Assembly: GCA_015698045.1 (NCBI GenBank)
Contig: BLAL01000075.1
Coordinates: 558,001-622,000, forward strand
Source: Rhizophagus clarus
Taxonomy: Eukaryota > Glomeromycota > Glomeromycetes > Glomerales > Glomeraceae
Length of the DNA stretch: 64,000 bases
Reading direction: 5' to 3'
Shown: positions 22,525 through 35,300 of the stretch, piece by piece
How positions within the stretch are numbered: the stretch's first letter is position 1
How the letters are laid out: each line of letters begins with the position of its first letter
The notes under the pieces: model-generated
Told to the model about the DNA's origin: nothing
Databases searched by the model: none
Seen by the model: only the letters and a program-made list of their open reading frames with translations
Program-made: the position numbers and the translations under genes

Positions 22525-23518
22525 AATTATATATATATATATATATTTTTTTTTTTTACTGCACTCATTATTTAAAATTTTCGTAGCTTTGTATTTTATT
22601 TTATGGGGATGTAATATTATGGGAACGTGAATGGTACGAATTTTTTAGTTTTCGTCATAAATTTTTTGGATTTAATCATTTTTTTTTTTATCATATTATA
22701 TATTCTCAATAAAAGTTCTCTGATCTTGCAATTTTAGATCAGAGAAATGAATTAAGTAGAAGAACTAATAAAAATCTTCTTATAGTCATGTGGCCGTGAT
22801 TGGTATCATCGATAACGGTTTTGATAATTTTGGACAATTGAGTATCCCTTTTATCTAAAGACAATTAATAAAATTAATAAAAATCGAGCGGTTTCGGTAA
22901 TCATTAATGCCGATACAATGTATTAGTTATGTCTTTCTCTTAATTTAAAAGAAATTGCTCGTCAATGTAGTGTGAAATTATTACTAACTGTACAACATAA
23001 ACTAACCAAAATTGAAAAGTGTTAAACTATTTTTATTTTATTTGTATTGTGATTTGTTGATTTTTATACCGAGGAAATTCCTGGCCAATACACCCACAAT
23101 TCCCCCTTATTTTTTAAACTGTCTTGTGATATGATGTATTGATGTATTTGATTGAAAAAGGAATTCTTTTACAAGTTACGTAACACATTCGTTTTCGAGG
23201 TAAAGCCTCTCTCATCATCTATTATATAGCCATTATTGTGTTAATATGTCATCAAGATACCGTAATAATTTTTTATATCGTCACTGCCTCATCTCGTAAT
23301 AAACTTTTTTGCACTTCATTTCTTTTTTCCAGTTTAAAATACCTTTAAAGAAAATATTATTATTATATAAAAAAAGAAAGAAAATAAAATCTTTCCTGAC
23401 GATTTATAAAAAGGCAGTGTACTCCTTAAAATATAAATAAGAAAAGAATATCACTATTTTATTTTTTAATAAATATAAGAAAGAATAAAAAAAACTATAT
23501 TTTAACGAAAAAAGAAAA
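22525..23518. other. intergenic region
   Basis: It contains a TA microsatellite (22529-22544) just after the UEV stop. There is a short hairpin-like ATCAGAGAA/TTCTCTGAT pair around 22714-22748. I see no gene. Confidence 0.5.
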
Positions 23519-24963
23519 ATGTCTATTCAACTAGAACCCCCTAATCAGTTATCATTTCATCGTACGTATTTATTTGGAACGGGTTTTTGTTTCAATTGAT
23601 TGGGAAATTTAAATCAACGTGTTTGTGAATGTTTTTAATTCCTTAAAGATTAATTCATGGTGGTTTAAATAAAAATATTTGAATTAATAATAAATTATCT
23701 TTTTGATACCCTCTCTTTTAACCATATTCAACTTGACGATCGCAGGTCCTTTCACACAACTTGTGAAAGAAGTTCTTGTAGTGCGTAATCCTAATCCAGA
23801 ACCGGTAGCTTTTAAAGTTAAGACTACTGCTCCTAAACAATATTGTGTTAGACCGAACTCTGGTAGAATTGAAGCGAACCAAAGTGTCGATGTTCAAGGT
23901 ATATTAAAAATTTTATCAATGATTGAACAAAAAAAAATATTTTTCTTTATTTTTTTTTTTTTTTTCTTTGGTTTTTAAATTAACGATTCAATTTCAAATA
24001 ATAATTTTCTAAATTGTAGTTATTCTTCAACCAATGAAAGAGGATCCACCACCAGATTTCAAATGTAAAGATAAATTCTTGGTACAAAGTGTAGCAATTC
24101 CAGCTGAACGGGAAACCTTATCTTTATCAGAACTGGTATGATTAATTTTTATCTTAATTATATAAATGAAAACGAGATTGCACTTATTTAAAAACAAATT
24201 TAAAAACTTGATTTTTATTAATCATAATGGATTTTTTTTTTCTTTTAGTGGAGCATAACTGAAAAACAAAACAAAGATTCAATTAAGGAAACCAAGATTC
24301 GATGCGTATATTTACCCCCAGTCGAATCAAATATATCTCCTACATCACCAACTTCACCTCTTCCAGCTAAATCATCTAATCCAACCTCACCAACCTCACC
24401 TAGTTCAAAAAAAGATACTTCTAATGGAGCGACATCAGAGGTCTTAAAAGAAGAAAAGGTACGTTAACTTGAGAAATTTTCTTTATTATTATAAAAACCT
24501 CAATTAATATCTTTCTTCTTTTCAGAGGAATCAATCACCACCCCCATATAAAGTACATGATGAGCGCAAAGCTGAAAAAGCTAATGGAACCACTGATAAA
24601 TCTGTCCCTTCAACTGCTACGAATGGACATCCTAACCGTTTATCTAATATGACTGGATCATTCCCTAAAGAATCCAAAACTTCAATTGAAGAAACTGATC
24701 CTGCCAAACTTCGACGACAATTGCTTGAAGCTAATGAAGAAATTAAACGTTTGAATCATATAATTGAAAGTTATAAACAAGAATTAAATGCGGCTCAAAT
24801 GAGACAACGCAAGAGTGAAGAAGCAGCAGTATCAAATAGAAATAGTACAATTGGTGGATTTTCTGTCAAGACTCAAGAAAAAATTCCCGAAGGGTATTAT
24901 CCATTTGAAGTAGTTGTTGCAGCAGCTGTTGGAGCATTCTTATTTGGAGTAATGTTTTTCTAA
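23519..24963 (+). CDS. SCS2: VAMP-associated protein (VAP/Scs2), ER membrane-contact protein
   Basis: Five exons (23519-23561, 23746-23898, 24020-24135, 24249-24458, 24526-24963) give 319 residues. An N-terminal MSP domain (about 8-125) shows VRNPNPEPVAFKVKTTAPK, YCVRPNSGRIEANQSVDVQ and VILQP, the groove that binds FFAT-motif proteins. A Ser/Pro/Thr-rich linker (SPTSPTSPLP, SNPTSPTSPSS) follows. Then comes a coiled coil at about 215-265 (KLRRQLLEANEEIKRLNHII) and a C-terminal transmembrane anchor (VVVAAAVGAFLFGVMFF), all in VAP order. VAP/Scs2 tethers the ER to plasma membrane and other organelles and recruits lipid-transfer proteins. Introns are ordinary GT-AG. Model confidence is high because every junction keeps frame. 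Confidence 0.95.
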
Positions 24964-25140
24964 AAAGTATGTGAACAATAATTTTACAAACTTTTGAATT
25001 TCATTTTAAAAAATTTTTTGCATTACCTTTTTTTTTTTTTTTTAATTAATATTCATTACTGTATATTCTCCTAATTCTACCCAAGATAGACTTATACTTT
25101 TATACATTAAAAAAAAAAAAATATAAAGTGCATTAATTTA

Positions 25141-25166
25141 TTATTATTATTATTATTATTATTTTA
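25141..25166. repeat. ATT trinucleotide microsatellite
   Basis: About eight ATT units run directly into TTTTAG. Confidence 0.8.
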
Positions 25167-25180
25167 GGTAATGAGGGGAA

Positions 25181-25567
25181 ATGTCTTATTATAGGAAGGT
25201 TATCACACTTGACATACTTATTATTTACTTATGCTTAATCACGTTTTTCTTATCCTTATATTTTTTATATAATTTTTTTTTCCGATTTATTATTTTATTA
25301 GTAATTTCTTTTCCCTTTGCTTTAAACGAAATATTAAAAACATACACCCCAAAAAATCCTTTATTTGCATCAATTATAATTGGAAAAATTATACTACCTA
25401 TTTCGAATATAATTCCTCCAGCTTTATTTTTGTTAGACAGAAAATGTATTAAAGAATGTATTCGTATAATTATAAAAAAGATGGTTTTTTTTTCTTTAAA
25501 ATTTAATACGATCTACAAATTTTGTAAAATCTATCTAATCAAGATTTTTGACGTGCATTACATATAA
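25181..25567 (+). CDS. small hydrophobic hypothetical protein
   Basis: A 128-codon ATG frame with three strongly hydrophobic stretches (LDILIIYLCLITFFLSLYFL, FRFIILLVISFPFALNEI, SIIIGKIILPISNIIPPALF) followed by a Lys-rich tail. The second half resembles the last two helices of a receptor-like membrane protein, so it could be the 3' remnant of a larger gene. The AT bias alone can produce hydrophobic frames, so it may also be spurious. I do not recognise it. Confidence 0.3.
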   Translation: MSYYRKVITLDILIIYLCLITFFLSLYFLYNFFFRFIILLVISFPFALNEILKTYTPKNPLFASIIIGKIILPISNIIPPALFLLDRKCIKECIRIIIKKMVFFSLKFNTIYKFCKIYLIKIFDVHYI

Positions 25568-26690
25568 AAAAAAGGGGGTTGGGGACTTGGGGTTTCTGCA
25601 ATGTGGATATGTGAAATGTAACCATGGACTTCGTTACACGCTATTGATTGTGTAACAGAACTTATGTTTTTTTCCACATGGAATCACAGAATATCATCGA
25701 TTTGCAATTGTACGACAGTCCGTGTCAAACTTTTGCGCGGGTTACAAAAATTTTTTCGCTCTTTTTTAGTTTTCTATTGCAATTACCAATTAACTTACGA
25801 ATTATACAAATAACAGGCTAACAAGGGATTTTATGACGTACATATTTTAAAAAAACAAAAAATTTTTTTTTGTGTGATGCCGTGCGTGCCTAAATGTTGC
25901 TATAAATAAATAAAGTTATGGCTGTTGTACATTGCGCATATATATCGCAGGTTCCTAAAATTAGTGAAAAATTACATAGATCATCCCCTTTATTAGTGTT
26001 GGTACTCGTTGAACCTTTTGTTAAGATATCGAAACTATTTTTTTAAAAGGAATTTCATACATGGTATTACAAACTTAATAAATATAATTGTTAACATAAA
26101 ATTAATATTAATGTGGTAAAAGTATATTATATGAAAATTATAAAATAATAATAAAGAATGTGAAATTTTACTATTTAATTATATAGATCGATTGTATGAA
26201 CATGTAGCGACTAACCCTTTTTTAAAAGATTTTTATGATGTAATTAATATTCCAGATGTTAATCCGGTAATAATTTCCTCCTTTTTTTAATCAACATAAT
26301 GACGTTATACATGTTTCATTGCGTTCGTTAAAAAAAATGTTATTATAACGCATTTGTTATATGATCCGGATGTTGATAACAGAAATGGCAATTACAAAAT
26401 TTGGATATATCCTTTAATAGTTAACATATACCGGATTAACGAACAAATTAGTAGTTGTATTAAATTATTATTAATCAAAAATTACTATATAAGTATTGTT
26501 ATTTTATTTCAATTAAAAAAAAAAAAAAAAGCTAATATTATGAAAATAATTTATTAGTTAAAAAATTTTCAAATATAAGCTAACACACATTTGTATTTAT
26601 TAAGAGGTAAATTGTTTAAACCTATTTCGAAGTAGCATCAGGACTCGATTAAAAGGACATTTGTAAGCAAAATTATACTAAGTTACAGAA
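25568..26690. other. gene-poor stretch
   Basis: Around 26186-26270 a frame reads DRLYEHVATNPFLKDFYDVI and ends at a GTAATA donor-like site. A later fragment (26354-26430) is Asp/Asn-rich. Both may be relics linked to the kinase pseudogene downstream. Confidence 0.35.
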
Positions 26691-27540
26691 AAAATTATAA
26701 GTCACGTGCAAGGATCGATTTACGTGATTTTGGGTAGCGTTGCATCTGCACGTGAGTGAATCACGAATTTCAGCATGAGTTGACGATGAGAATGCGTAAA
26801 AATGGGACAATATATGTTTTGCGAAATTTTTCAAAAATTGGACTAGTTAAAAAGTTCCTGCAATTACACAACGATTACGAAGGTAATAGTGGTATTGATA
26901 ATATTGATAAATTTATTCAAAATACTCAACTATCAGCTCATGAGAATGTAAAAGGAGCATTAGAATGGATACCTTATGAGAAATTTCGTAATATCGAATA
27001 AATTGCTACAGTTATAAAATAAATTTCATGGAATAACACAAGAACAGGAAACAAAAATTTATGCAATGGTTTTGATTATGCAAAACATGGAAGTTTACGA
27101 AATTATTTAGATTTATAATGGATTAAGTTGGAATTATAATAAATTTAGTTATTTAGAATTCCTTTGCATCTGGGCTTTGAACATATTCATAAAATATAAT
27201 TCATCGAGATTTACATGCCGGTAATATACTAGTATTTAAACCTGCAGATTACGATGCATTTACCATATATTGCTCCTGAAGTTTTAAGAGGACAAAATTA
27301 CACCAAAGCTGCTGATATTTATAGTTTCGGTGATAACTATATCATGATAGAAGTTTAGCAATGAAAATTTGTAAAGAATTTAGAACAAGCCAACAAGGGT
27401 TTAAATTAAAATGCCTAAAAGATGTTTAGAATTAAATCGACCACCAGTGGAAGAAGTTAGTAGTATTGTATATCAATGGAAGAAAACTTTAAAGAACCGG
27501 CGCAGAATTATACAAACAAATTATCTTCAACTAATTTAGG
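26690..27540 (+). pseudogene. decayed tyrosine-kinase-like protein kinase
   Basis: Fragments in several frames follow kinase order. First comes ALEWIPYEKFRNIE, a hallmark just before the kinase domain in many Rhizophagus kinases. Then come AMV and DYAKHGSLRNYLDL (hinge and helix D), FEHIHKI, IHRDLHAGNI (catalytic loop), LPYIAPEVLRGQNYTKAADI with YSFG (APE region), and a C-lobe piece ending VEEVSSIVYQWKKTLK. The glycine loop and the VAIK lysine region are missing, and stops and shifts separate the pieces, so it is inactive. Confidence 0.85.
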
Positions 27541-29200
27541 ATTATCATGTGAAACGCCGTTTATACGAGTTTTAATGATCTTCCTATACCAAAAAAATTC
27601 TGATGATTTTTTACTATGAACAAAACGAAAATAAAATTTCAGGTATTGATTAATAATAAATCGGGACTCATGACAACATAACATATAATTTAATTGATAG
27701 ATCAATTCAGTAATTATTGATCGATCGATCTCTGATAGATAAACGGTAAGGATTTATTAATAAGTGCAGTAATTTGGTTCGCACTATGAAAAAATCCATT
27801 TCATGATACCAATGACCTGAAATAATTTTAATTTAGTGGTATCTCGTATAGTAATTATGTTTATTTACAAATTAAAATTGTTACTGTTACCCGATCTTAA
27901 AGATAAAATAATGGTTTATTCTATAACTGGAATCTATTTTATATAATAATTCTTTATTGTAACTTAGATATATTCCCATGTCGGCGAAAATGAAGAATAC
28001 TTGAAATTCCAAATATGCTAACAATTCGTAAATCAAAATTTAGAGTTTGCATTGTTGAACTATATATAGTTGCATAATTGTGAAAATGTATCTTTGGTTG
28101 TATTTTAAGATTTTAATACAAAATCATCTTCAACGTGAATAAATGCGCGAATTATCCTATAAAATTATTAAATAGCATTAAATTATAGGCATTAATTATT
28201 ACCGTATTATATTATTAAATCTTTGATTTTCAGGAACTTGAACTGCGCCACAAATGCGAGAAACGGAGATGTTATGAGTACAGCGTATGATATAAATTAT
28301 TAAATAATTATACCTTCTCAAATCTTGCATTGTGCGATCATGTATTAAGTAATATGCTCATCAAGATTCAGCCGGAAAGACGAATTAAAATCAATGAATT
28401 ACGAAATGAAACATTTAAAAACCTTGTACAGGTATTTTTTTTTTTTTTTAACTAAGATTAGTAATTTACATAATTAATCTGAAACGATTTATAATATACG
28501 AAATTTTATGTTACTTTTTTACTATGTAACGTATTACTGATAAATTGTTAATTGAATCTCTGATTACCGTTTGAGGAAATGGAATTTTTTTCACATACAA
28601 TGTTTCATGAAATTTTCTTCTGGCAAACAAGAATAACTAATGAAGAATAATAATTTCCTTTATAGATTTAGCCGATTGTAAAAACTATGTAGTACTTTTA
28701 CTATATTTATCATTATATGATTAATAACCTCTAAACTTCTTCAGGAAACAAAGTAATGTAATTATAAAATTATTCCGAAATCGACTTCAGTTCAAAATAA
28801 GTTGCTGCGCAATACTGTATCTTTTTTTTTTTTGAGAAGGTTGTAAAAATTGATCGTTATATAAAGAATTCACGTGATTTCTATTCGATTAATACTTGAA
28901 AAAAAATAACTCGCTGCAAAAAATTAAAAATTGACATCATGTTTATTTTACTTACTTTTCTATCAGATCACCATACTTACAGTATTTTAGTTATTTAAGG
29001 TTATTAACCGATAAAAAAAACTTTTAGTATGGGATTTTTTTTTTCTTTGATCAAAAGATGTCAAGAATTGTCAGAATTACTAGAATGTATGACCGTGTGA
29101 TTATTGTGATGAATGTGATGAAAGAATGAGATCTTTTTTTCTGTTCATTACATTCTCCAAAAAAGTATAAAGTGATTATCTTTTAAAACCTGTTCGGTTT

Positions 29201-29231
<31 letters not shown>

Positions 29232-29313
29232 CTGAAAAGAAAGAAAACTTTTTCACTTTAATAACGATTTTTTTTTATACTGTATACCTCAAACTAATTA
29301 TTTTGTTTTTAAG
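27541..29313. other. gene-poor stretch before the RNF213-like gene
   Basis: A short coding-like fragment (about 28330-28430) reads MLIKIQPERRIKINELRNE, which could be a kinase C-tail relic. Poly-T and poly-A tracts flank 29195-29235, just ahead of the next gene. No intact gene. Confidence 0.4.
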
Positions 29314-32300
29314 ATGGTTCATGAAACAAAAATAAAACATAAATATGAATCCGTACCCGAATCCGATAATCAGGAAGAAAGATCGAAGGGCTCGGCTTCA
29401 AATTCCGATAAATCTTCAGATGATCAAAAAGTTGCTAATGAAATTGAGAATCAAATTATTAATCAGAAGGATAATACTAACTTTGAAGTTCCAACTTCGT
29501 TCAAACACTCTCTTCTTCAGAGATCTGATGACAGGAAATATCCCTTTGAAAGTGAAATTATGGATAAAAGAAAATCTTTACCCGATCATGCTATTGAATC
29601 CAAAAATGAAGGAAAATCTTTGCCAGAATCTCAATATGAGGAAAATTTCCATAATCAATGGTATAAATCAAATTTGTTTAATAAGGGAAATTTTGACGAT
29701 AAACGTAAATCTTATACAAATCTCAAGAATTTATCAAGTTCTTATGATTTTGAAAGGAAATCAATAAAGTTTAATGAGGGTGATAGTTCCGACTCAAAGT
29801 CTGATCATGATACAAGAAATCAAGCGAATCCATATTCAATATATAACAAGTACCACGAAGAAAATGCATTTCCACCTTTAAAACGCGAACAAAATAGACA
29901 TAGTTCGTCTATGTCTGGCAGTATTCATAGCGCAAATACATTTGAACCACTTACAGATAATGAAGAGTCTTTGTATCATCACGGAAGTAATGATCAAGAA
30001 CAAAATCAGAAATCTGATTCGCAACCCTTTAACGGTTATATGAATGCATGGTTTCCTAGTGTAATCAATAGATGGATGCCTGCTAATAACAAGAATGAAA
30101 ATGAAATTAAAGTTATATTCCATGTTCATCTTCCAGAAGATATTGACAAAATTGGAAAACCTATAATTCTTGGTAATATAGAAGAATTAGGACTTTGGAA
30201 AAAACCTAATGTAAAACTTCACAAACCATATCCTCAAAATCAAACATACTGGCAATCCAATTTAGTTACTATATCCTTATCCTCTTTTGTAAATGAAGAA
30301 ATTCAATACAAGTATGCTATTCACGTAACTAAATCTATATTTAATGGTAGAGAAGAAAAAATCTTACATGAAGGAAATGGTTCTCAAGATAATCGCATAT
30401 TGAATATTGAGAGAAGTGACCAATTTGATATATGGAATAACAATGATCAATTACCCTGTTTATACGATATACGAGACTTTGCTTTTGTAGATTATATTTA
30501 TGATTCTATAAAAGTTAGTAACCTTAAGAATAAAGTTATGGATTATCAACATATATTATCTCTTTATAACGAATATACGATCCGCGTTTCAAATCTTCAT
30601 TTCATTACCAAACGTATTGATGATAATGATTATGTCAAACGAATTTTCTTATGTCTTCTCTTAGGTTATTATACTTCATGGAAGCAAGGCTTACAGCTAC
30701 CGAATAAATTTCCGTCAGAATTATTGCTTCATGCACTTGAGGGATATAAACAAGAAATGTTACCTTCAAACACTAGAGATCAAATGTATACTGCCATTAT
30801 AACTCTAATACAACATAATGCTTTTTATACGCGATTTGAATGGCTTAATATTTTTACAATCGCTGCTGAAATTGATCCTCACTATGCCTTCATTGATTAT
30901 CTAAGGTTCTTAAAATATTCTGACAATTTGTTAGCAAGTTTCATTAAAGAGGTTAAAATCATCAAACCTTATATTGAACACATTAAACTTGAAAATTACG
31001 TTAAAATTGCAAAGGTGATTTTTTTATTATACAATATTATCTTTGTTATTTTTTAAACTTTAAACTTTTATAATTAATAATTAATTTCAATTTATAGTGG
31101 TTAATTCAATTATGTAATAGTATGGATTATCTTTTTAAACTTTGGAAAGATGTTCTTTTGCATAATAATGAACTTGATAAAAATATTTTTAGACTTCTAA
31201 TTGAACGAGTTCGAGAGATTATATCTCACGATGATGTAGTTGCTTTGGAATCTCATTTTAAAGGACTTCCAATAGATTGTCGACATGATCTTTCGGAGGT
31301 TTTTCGGTCTCGTATTTTACTTTTACTTGAAATTCCTGTCCGAAAATGGACAAAGGAAGACACCACTGCTATTGGAAATCTTCTCCATGATGGAAATCTA
31401 AATTGGTACAGAGATGAAGTTATTCGATCATTAGAATTAATATCTCAGTCTAATGCTTCGGAATTATTAAATGTATTCCCAGAACTTTTAGATAATTGGT
31501 TCCGCAATGATTTCTCTGATAAAGAGAAAAGGATACCAAAAATCTGTATAACTTGGTTTAAAAATCTTTTAATCAAACTTGACACGAGCACAAGCATCAA
31601 AAATACTTCAAATGAGAGCAACTTAGTTTTTTCAATATTTATGCAATTAGAATGTATTTATCCTTTACTTGGTCAACGAAAAAATATTTGGCAGGATTTA
31701 ATAACAATAGCCATAGAAAGGGTTAAAGCATGCTCGGCATCTCGAATATTTGGCGCGACAAAATTTTTAATTGAAATAAAAGAACAGGAAATCAGAATGT
31801 TATTTTTAGATATGATAAAAGAAATAATAAATAATACTGTTCAACAAATTAACGATCAGTTAATTAATACAATATTTACAATATGCGATTGTAAAGGTCG
31901 AACTTTGGAGGTTCCAGACTCGTAAGTTTACTAAGCTCTTTTCTTAAAAAAAAAATATGTATGTATATATTATAATAAATTTTTTAAATTTTTAGAATGA
32001 GCGAAGAAATTTTATATTATATCATGGATAAATTACAAAGTCAACCGTCCGCATCTAATCCTTCTCAACTTTATTTAAATATTTTAAAAGCTGAACAATT
32101 CTGGAACATTATATTACGCGCTACTGGGAATATAAAAAAACTTCATTCGAATCCATATGTTCAACGCGTTAAAATGACTATCAACGAACTTTGCGTATTA
32201 TTACGTGAAAAGACGATTGATATACAACTACTACAACAACTCTTGGAGTACCCTGATGAAAAATTATTTCAGGTTTTTGACGCAGCTGTTTCTAAAAAGA

Positions 32301-35300
32301 AAGCCATAGGGGATGTGATTATCTCTAGAGATGAAATTGCGAAACTTAAAAAACTATGCGTAAATTATCAACTTCAGCTTGATATACTCTACAAATTTTA
32401 TACTGGATTTTGTTCATTTTCTCAAGTAACGGATGTAAATGATTATATTCAAGATTTAAATCAGCGTATGCCAAATTCGAATAAATTGAATTTAAAACAA
32501 GTGTTATCATCAGATTTTTGGGCATTTCATAAAAATACTCTGGGAAGCGCAAGAAATTGTTATAAATTTCATCAATCTCAATCTTTTCGAAATATCTTTG
32601 AATCTTGTATTCAAGTAAATGATTCTGTAATAAAAGTAGAACACATTTCTCTATATTTAATACCAGCTGTTTTAAAAAAATTTGATGATGTGAGTAAACA
32701 ATTTAAGCAATGGGAAAAACTTAAAATATCAGAAGCTTCTTTGTTTTGGAAAAATGTTGAGAATGTTAGTTCAGAACTTGATTTAATGGAAATTTATAAA
32801 GGACATAAAAATCAAAGACTTGTTCAAACCCTTGATCACCTTTCAAAAATTTCTCATTGGACTGAACGACTTGAAGAATTAAAAACTGTTGTAAAACTCT
32901 TTGAAGTACCACATAATAATGATGATTGGTTAGCAAGATCAATTCGTACTTTAAAAGATGATTCCGTAAAACTCAGTCAAATAAATAACTTTTTTATCCA
33001 ACTTGATAAAAATCTTACCAATGTTAATCAAGATTGTTGGAAATTGATTAAAGAGTTATCGAATGCGGATGATTTTATAAGCTTTTTAAAAGAAATTGTC
33101 GAACATGATATTAAAAACCTGATTAATGGTGTGGATGATCTTTCAGATGAAAGATTAATACAAGAAGATACGGTCTCATCACTTATTCAAGTCAAACAAT
33201 TTTTATTACCTCTTATGAACAAAAAGAATAAAATGAAGGATATTGCTAGTTTTTTAGATGCGTTATCAAATGTTATTAAGAAGAATTCCACTTTGGGAGA
33301 GAAGATTGCTCTATGTAATAGTAGCAATATGGCATTACGAAATATGTACAAAAACATTTCAAATCGTGGTGAAGTTACTAAAGAAAAAATTAAGAATGCT
33401 GTACTTCATGGAATTTATACTTTTACACGTGATGAAAAAGAAGATGAGTGTTTCGTTTCATTAAATTATGTCTCTAAAACTAACACGATGATGTATAATA
33501 TAAATGAAATTTTGGATTTACGCGGACGAGCACTTTTGATTGCAAAACCAAATATAAACGAAAATGATATAATAAATGAAAAGGATGAGAAAATATTAAA
33601 AAATGTTACAGATGAATTCGTTGTCCAAGTTGACATTGTACAAGAAATAATCAATGTATTGTCCATGCTAATACAAATGGGACATTTTGATTACAGAAAT
33701 TTTGAAAAGAAATTACGAGCAACTAATAAAATGAAGGATTATCTGAAATTCTTGAAAGATGAACTCAAAAAATGGTGAATATTCTTCTTCGTTTATTTTC
33801 TTTTTATTCAATTTTAATAAGGTTTTTTAACGAAAATTTTACAAATTTATAGGCAAGCTATAGTTGATCGTGCACAAGAGCAATGTTACTATTTAACGTT
33901 CTTCCCTGCTCGTCGCATTTTAGCATTTTACGATTATTACTCATCAAAAAAATTAGTTGAAAGAAATCAAGAAGAATGCAAAACACTAATTAGATTCGTA
34001 AACATCAAAGCTAGATTACCATTCCATAAGAATATTAAAGTAATTCCGACTGGATCTAAAGATTATTTTAAAATTCTTTGCGAGATTGGAAATGAGTTGG
34101 AAAAAATTTTTAGGAATATTCCAAAACAATTACGTAAATTTAAAGCTGATGGACAACGTATAATGTTGGATCTAGTTAAAAAGGGTAAATTATCTATTGC
34201 TGTTTGTAATGACAAAACCAGAGTTCCGAATATTATTATGTCATTATATGCTAATCATGGATATTATCCTGAACCATGGCAATTATTAATATGTACTACT
34301 TCGACTACGATGGAAGAATTAACAATTTTCATAAAAAGAAGTTTTTTTGCGTCAAATAATGGATATGAGAACAATTTATTTTGCATTGCAAATTTAGAAT
34401 TATTAGACTTTGAATTACAATATGATGTAGTTAATCAAATTAGATCAATGCAAGATCGAAAGGATTATCTTTTAGCACTTATTTGCTATAGAGAAGCTGG
34501 AATGCATCATCATATTTTAGATCAATTCTCTTCAGATGTTCACGTAACTAATGGCTTAAATACCAAAACTATGGAAGGAATTTATAAAGAATTGTGTCAA
34601 AATACTATACGTGTTTCTTCCGATTTATCTGGACAAGGCAAAACTGAATGGATTAAGGAATATAGTTTCGGTAAAAAGAAATTTCCACGCAGTTTTTTAA
34701 TAAGTGATGGTATGAAATTTTCCAAACTTGTGCGTCGATTTAAAGAATGTAAACTGCGACCCGTAGAAAGTTTACATATCAATATTGTATCAGCCGAATA
34801 CCCTGAAGATGTTAACATGTTCTTGTTCGAGTTGTTAACTCTTGGTATAGTTTCTACTAATGTCGATATAGCATGCCTGCCTTCATCGGAAATACCTACA
34901 CATATATTTATTGAAATAGCTTCAACTGCTGAACAACATTTACTCAAATCTCTTCCTATTGCAGGATATTTATTGTACAATCATATAACTTGGGACATTA
35001 AAAATTTGAAGGTTTCTCATGAAATTACTAGTCCAATTCAGATTGTTTGTAATTATTTGAATTTATTGGATCGTAATGAAATAGATACGAAAGAAATTTT
35101 TTTCCATACGGGTAAAGCAATTAAAGAGCAATTAACATTAGAACGCTGCCAAAACCTTATCGAGAAATATTTCTTCGATAAAAATGTTGAAGTTGTTTCT
35201 TCATTTAGATTTGTTGAAACATTTGTTAATGTCCTTGCAGATCAATTAGCGCGATTATCAAGAAGTCAATTCTTTACTGTGGATAACCTTAAATTAATGG

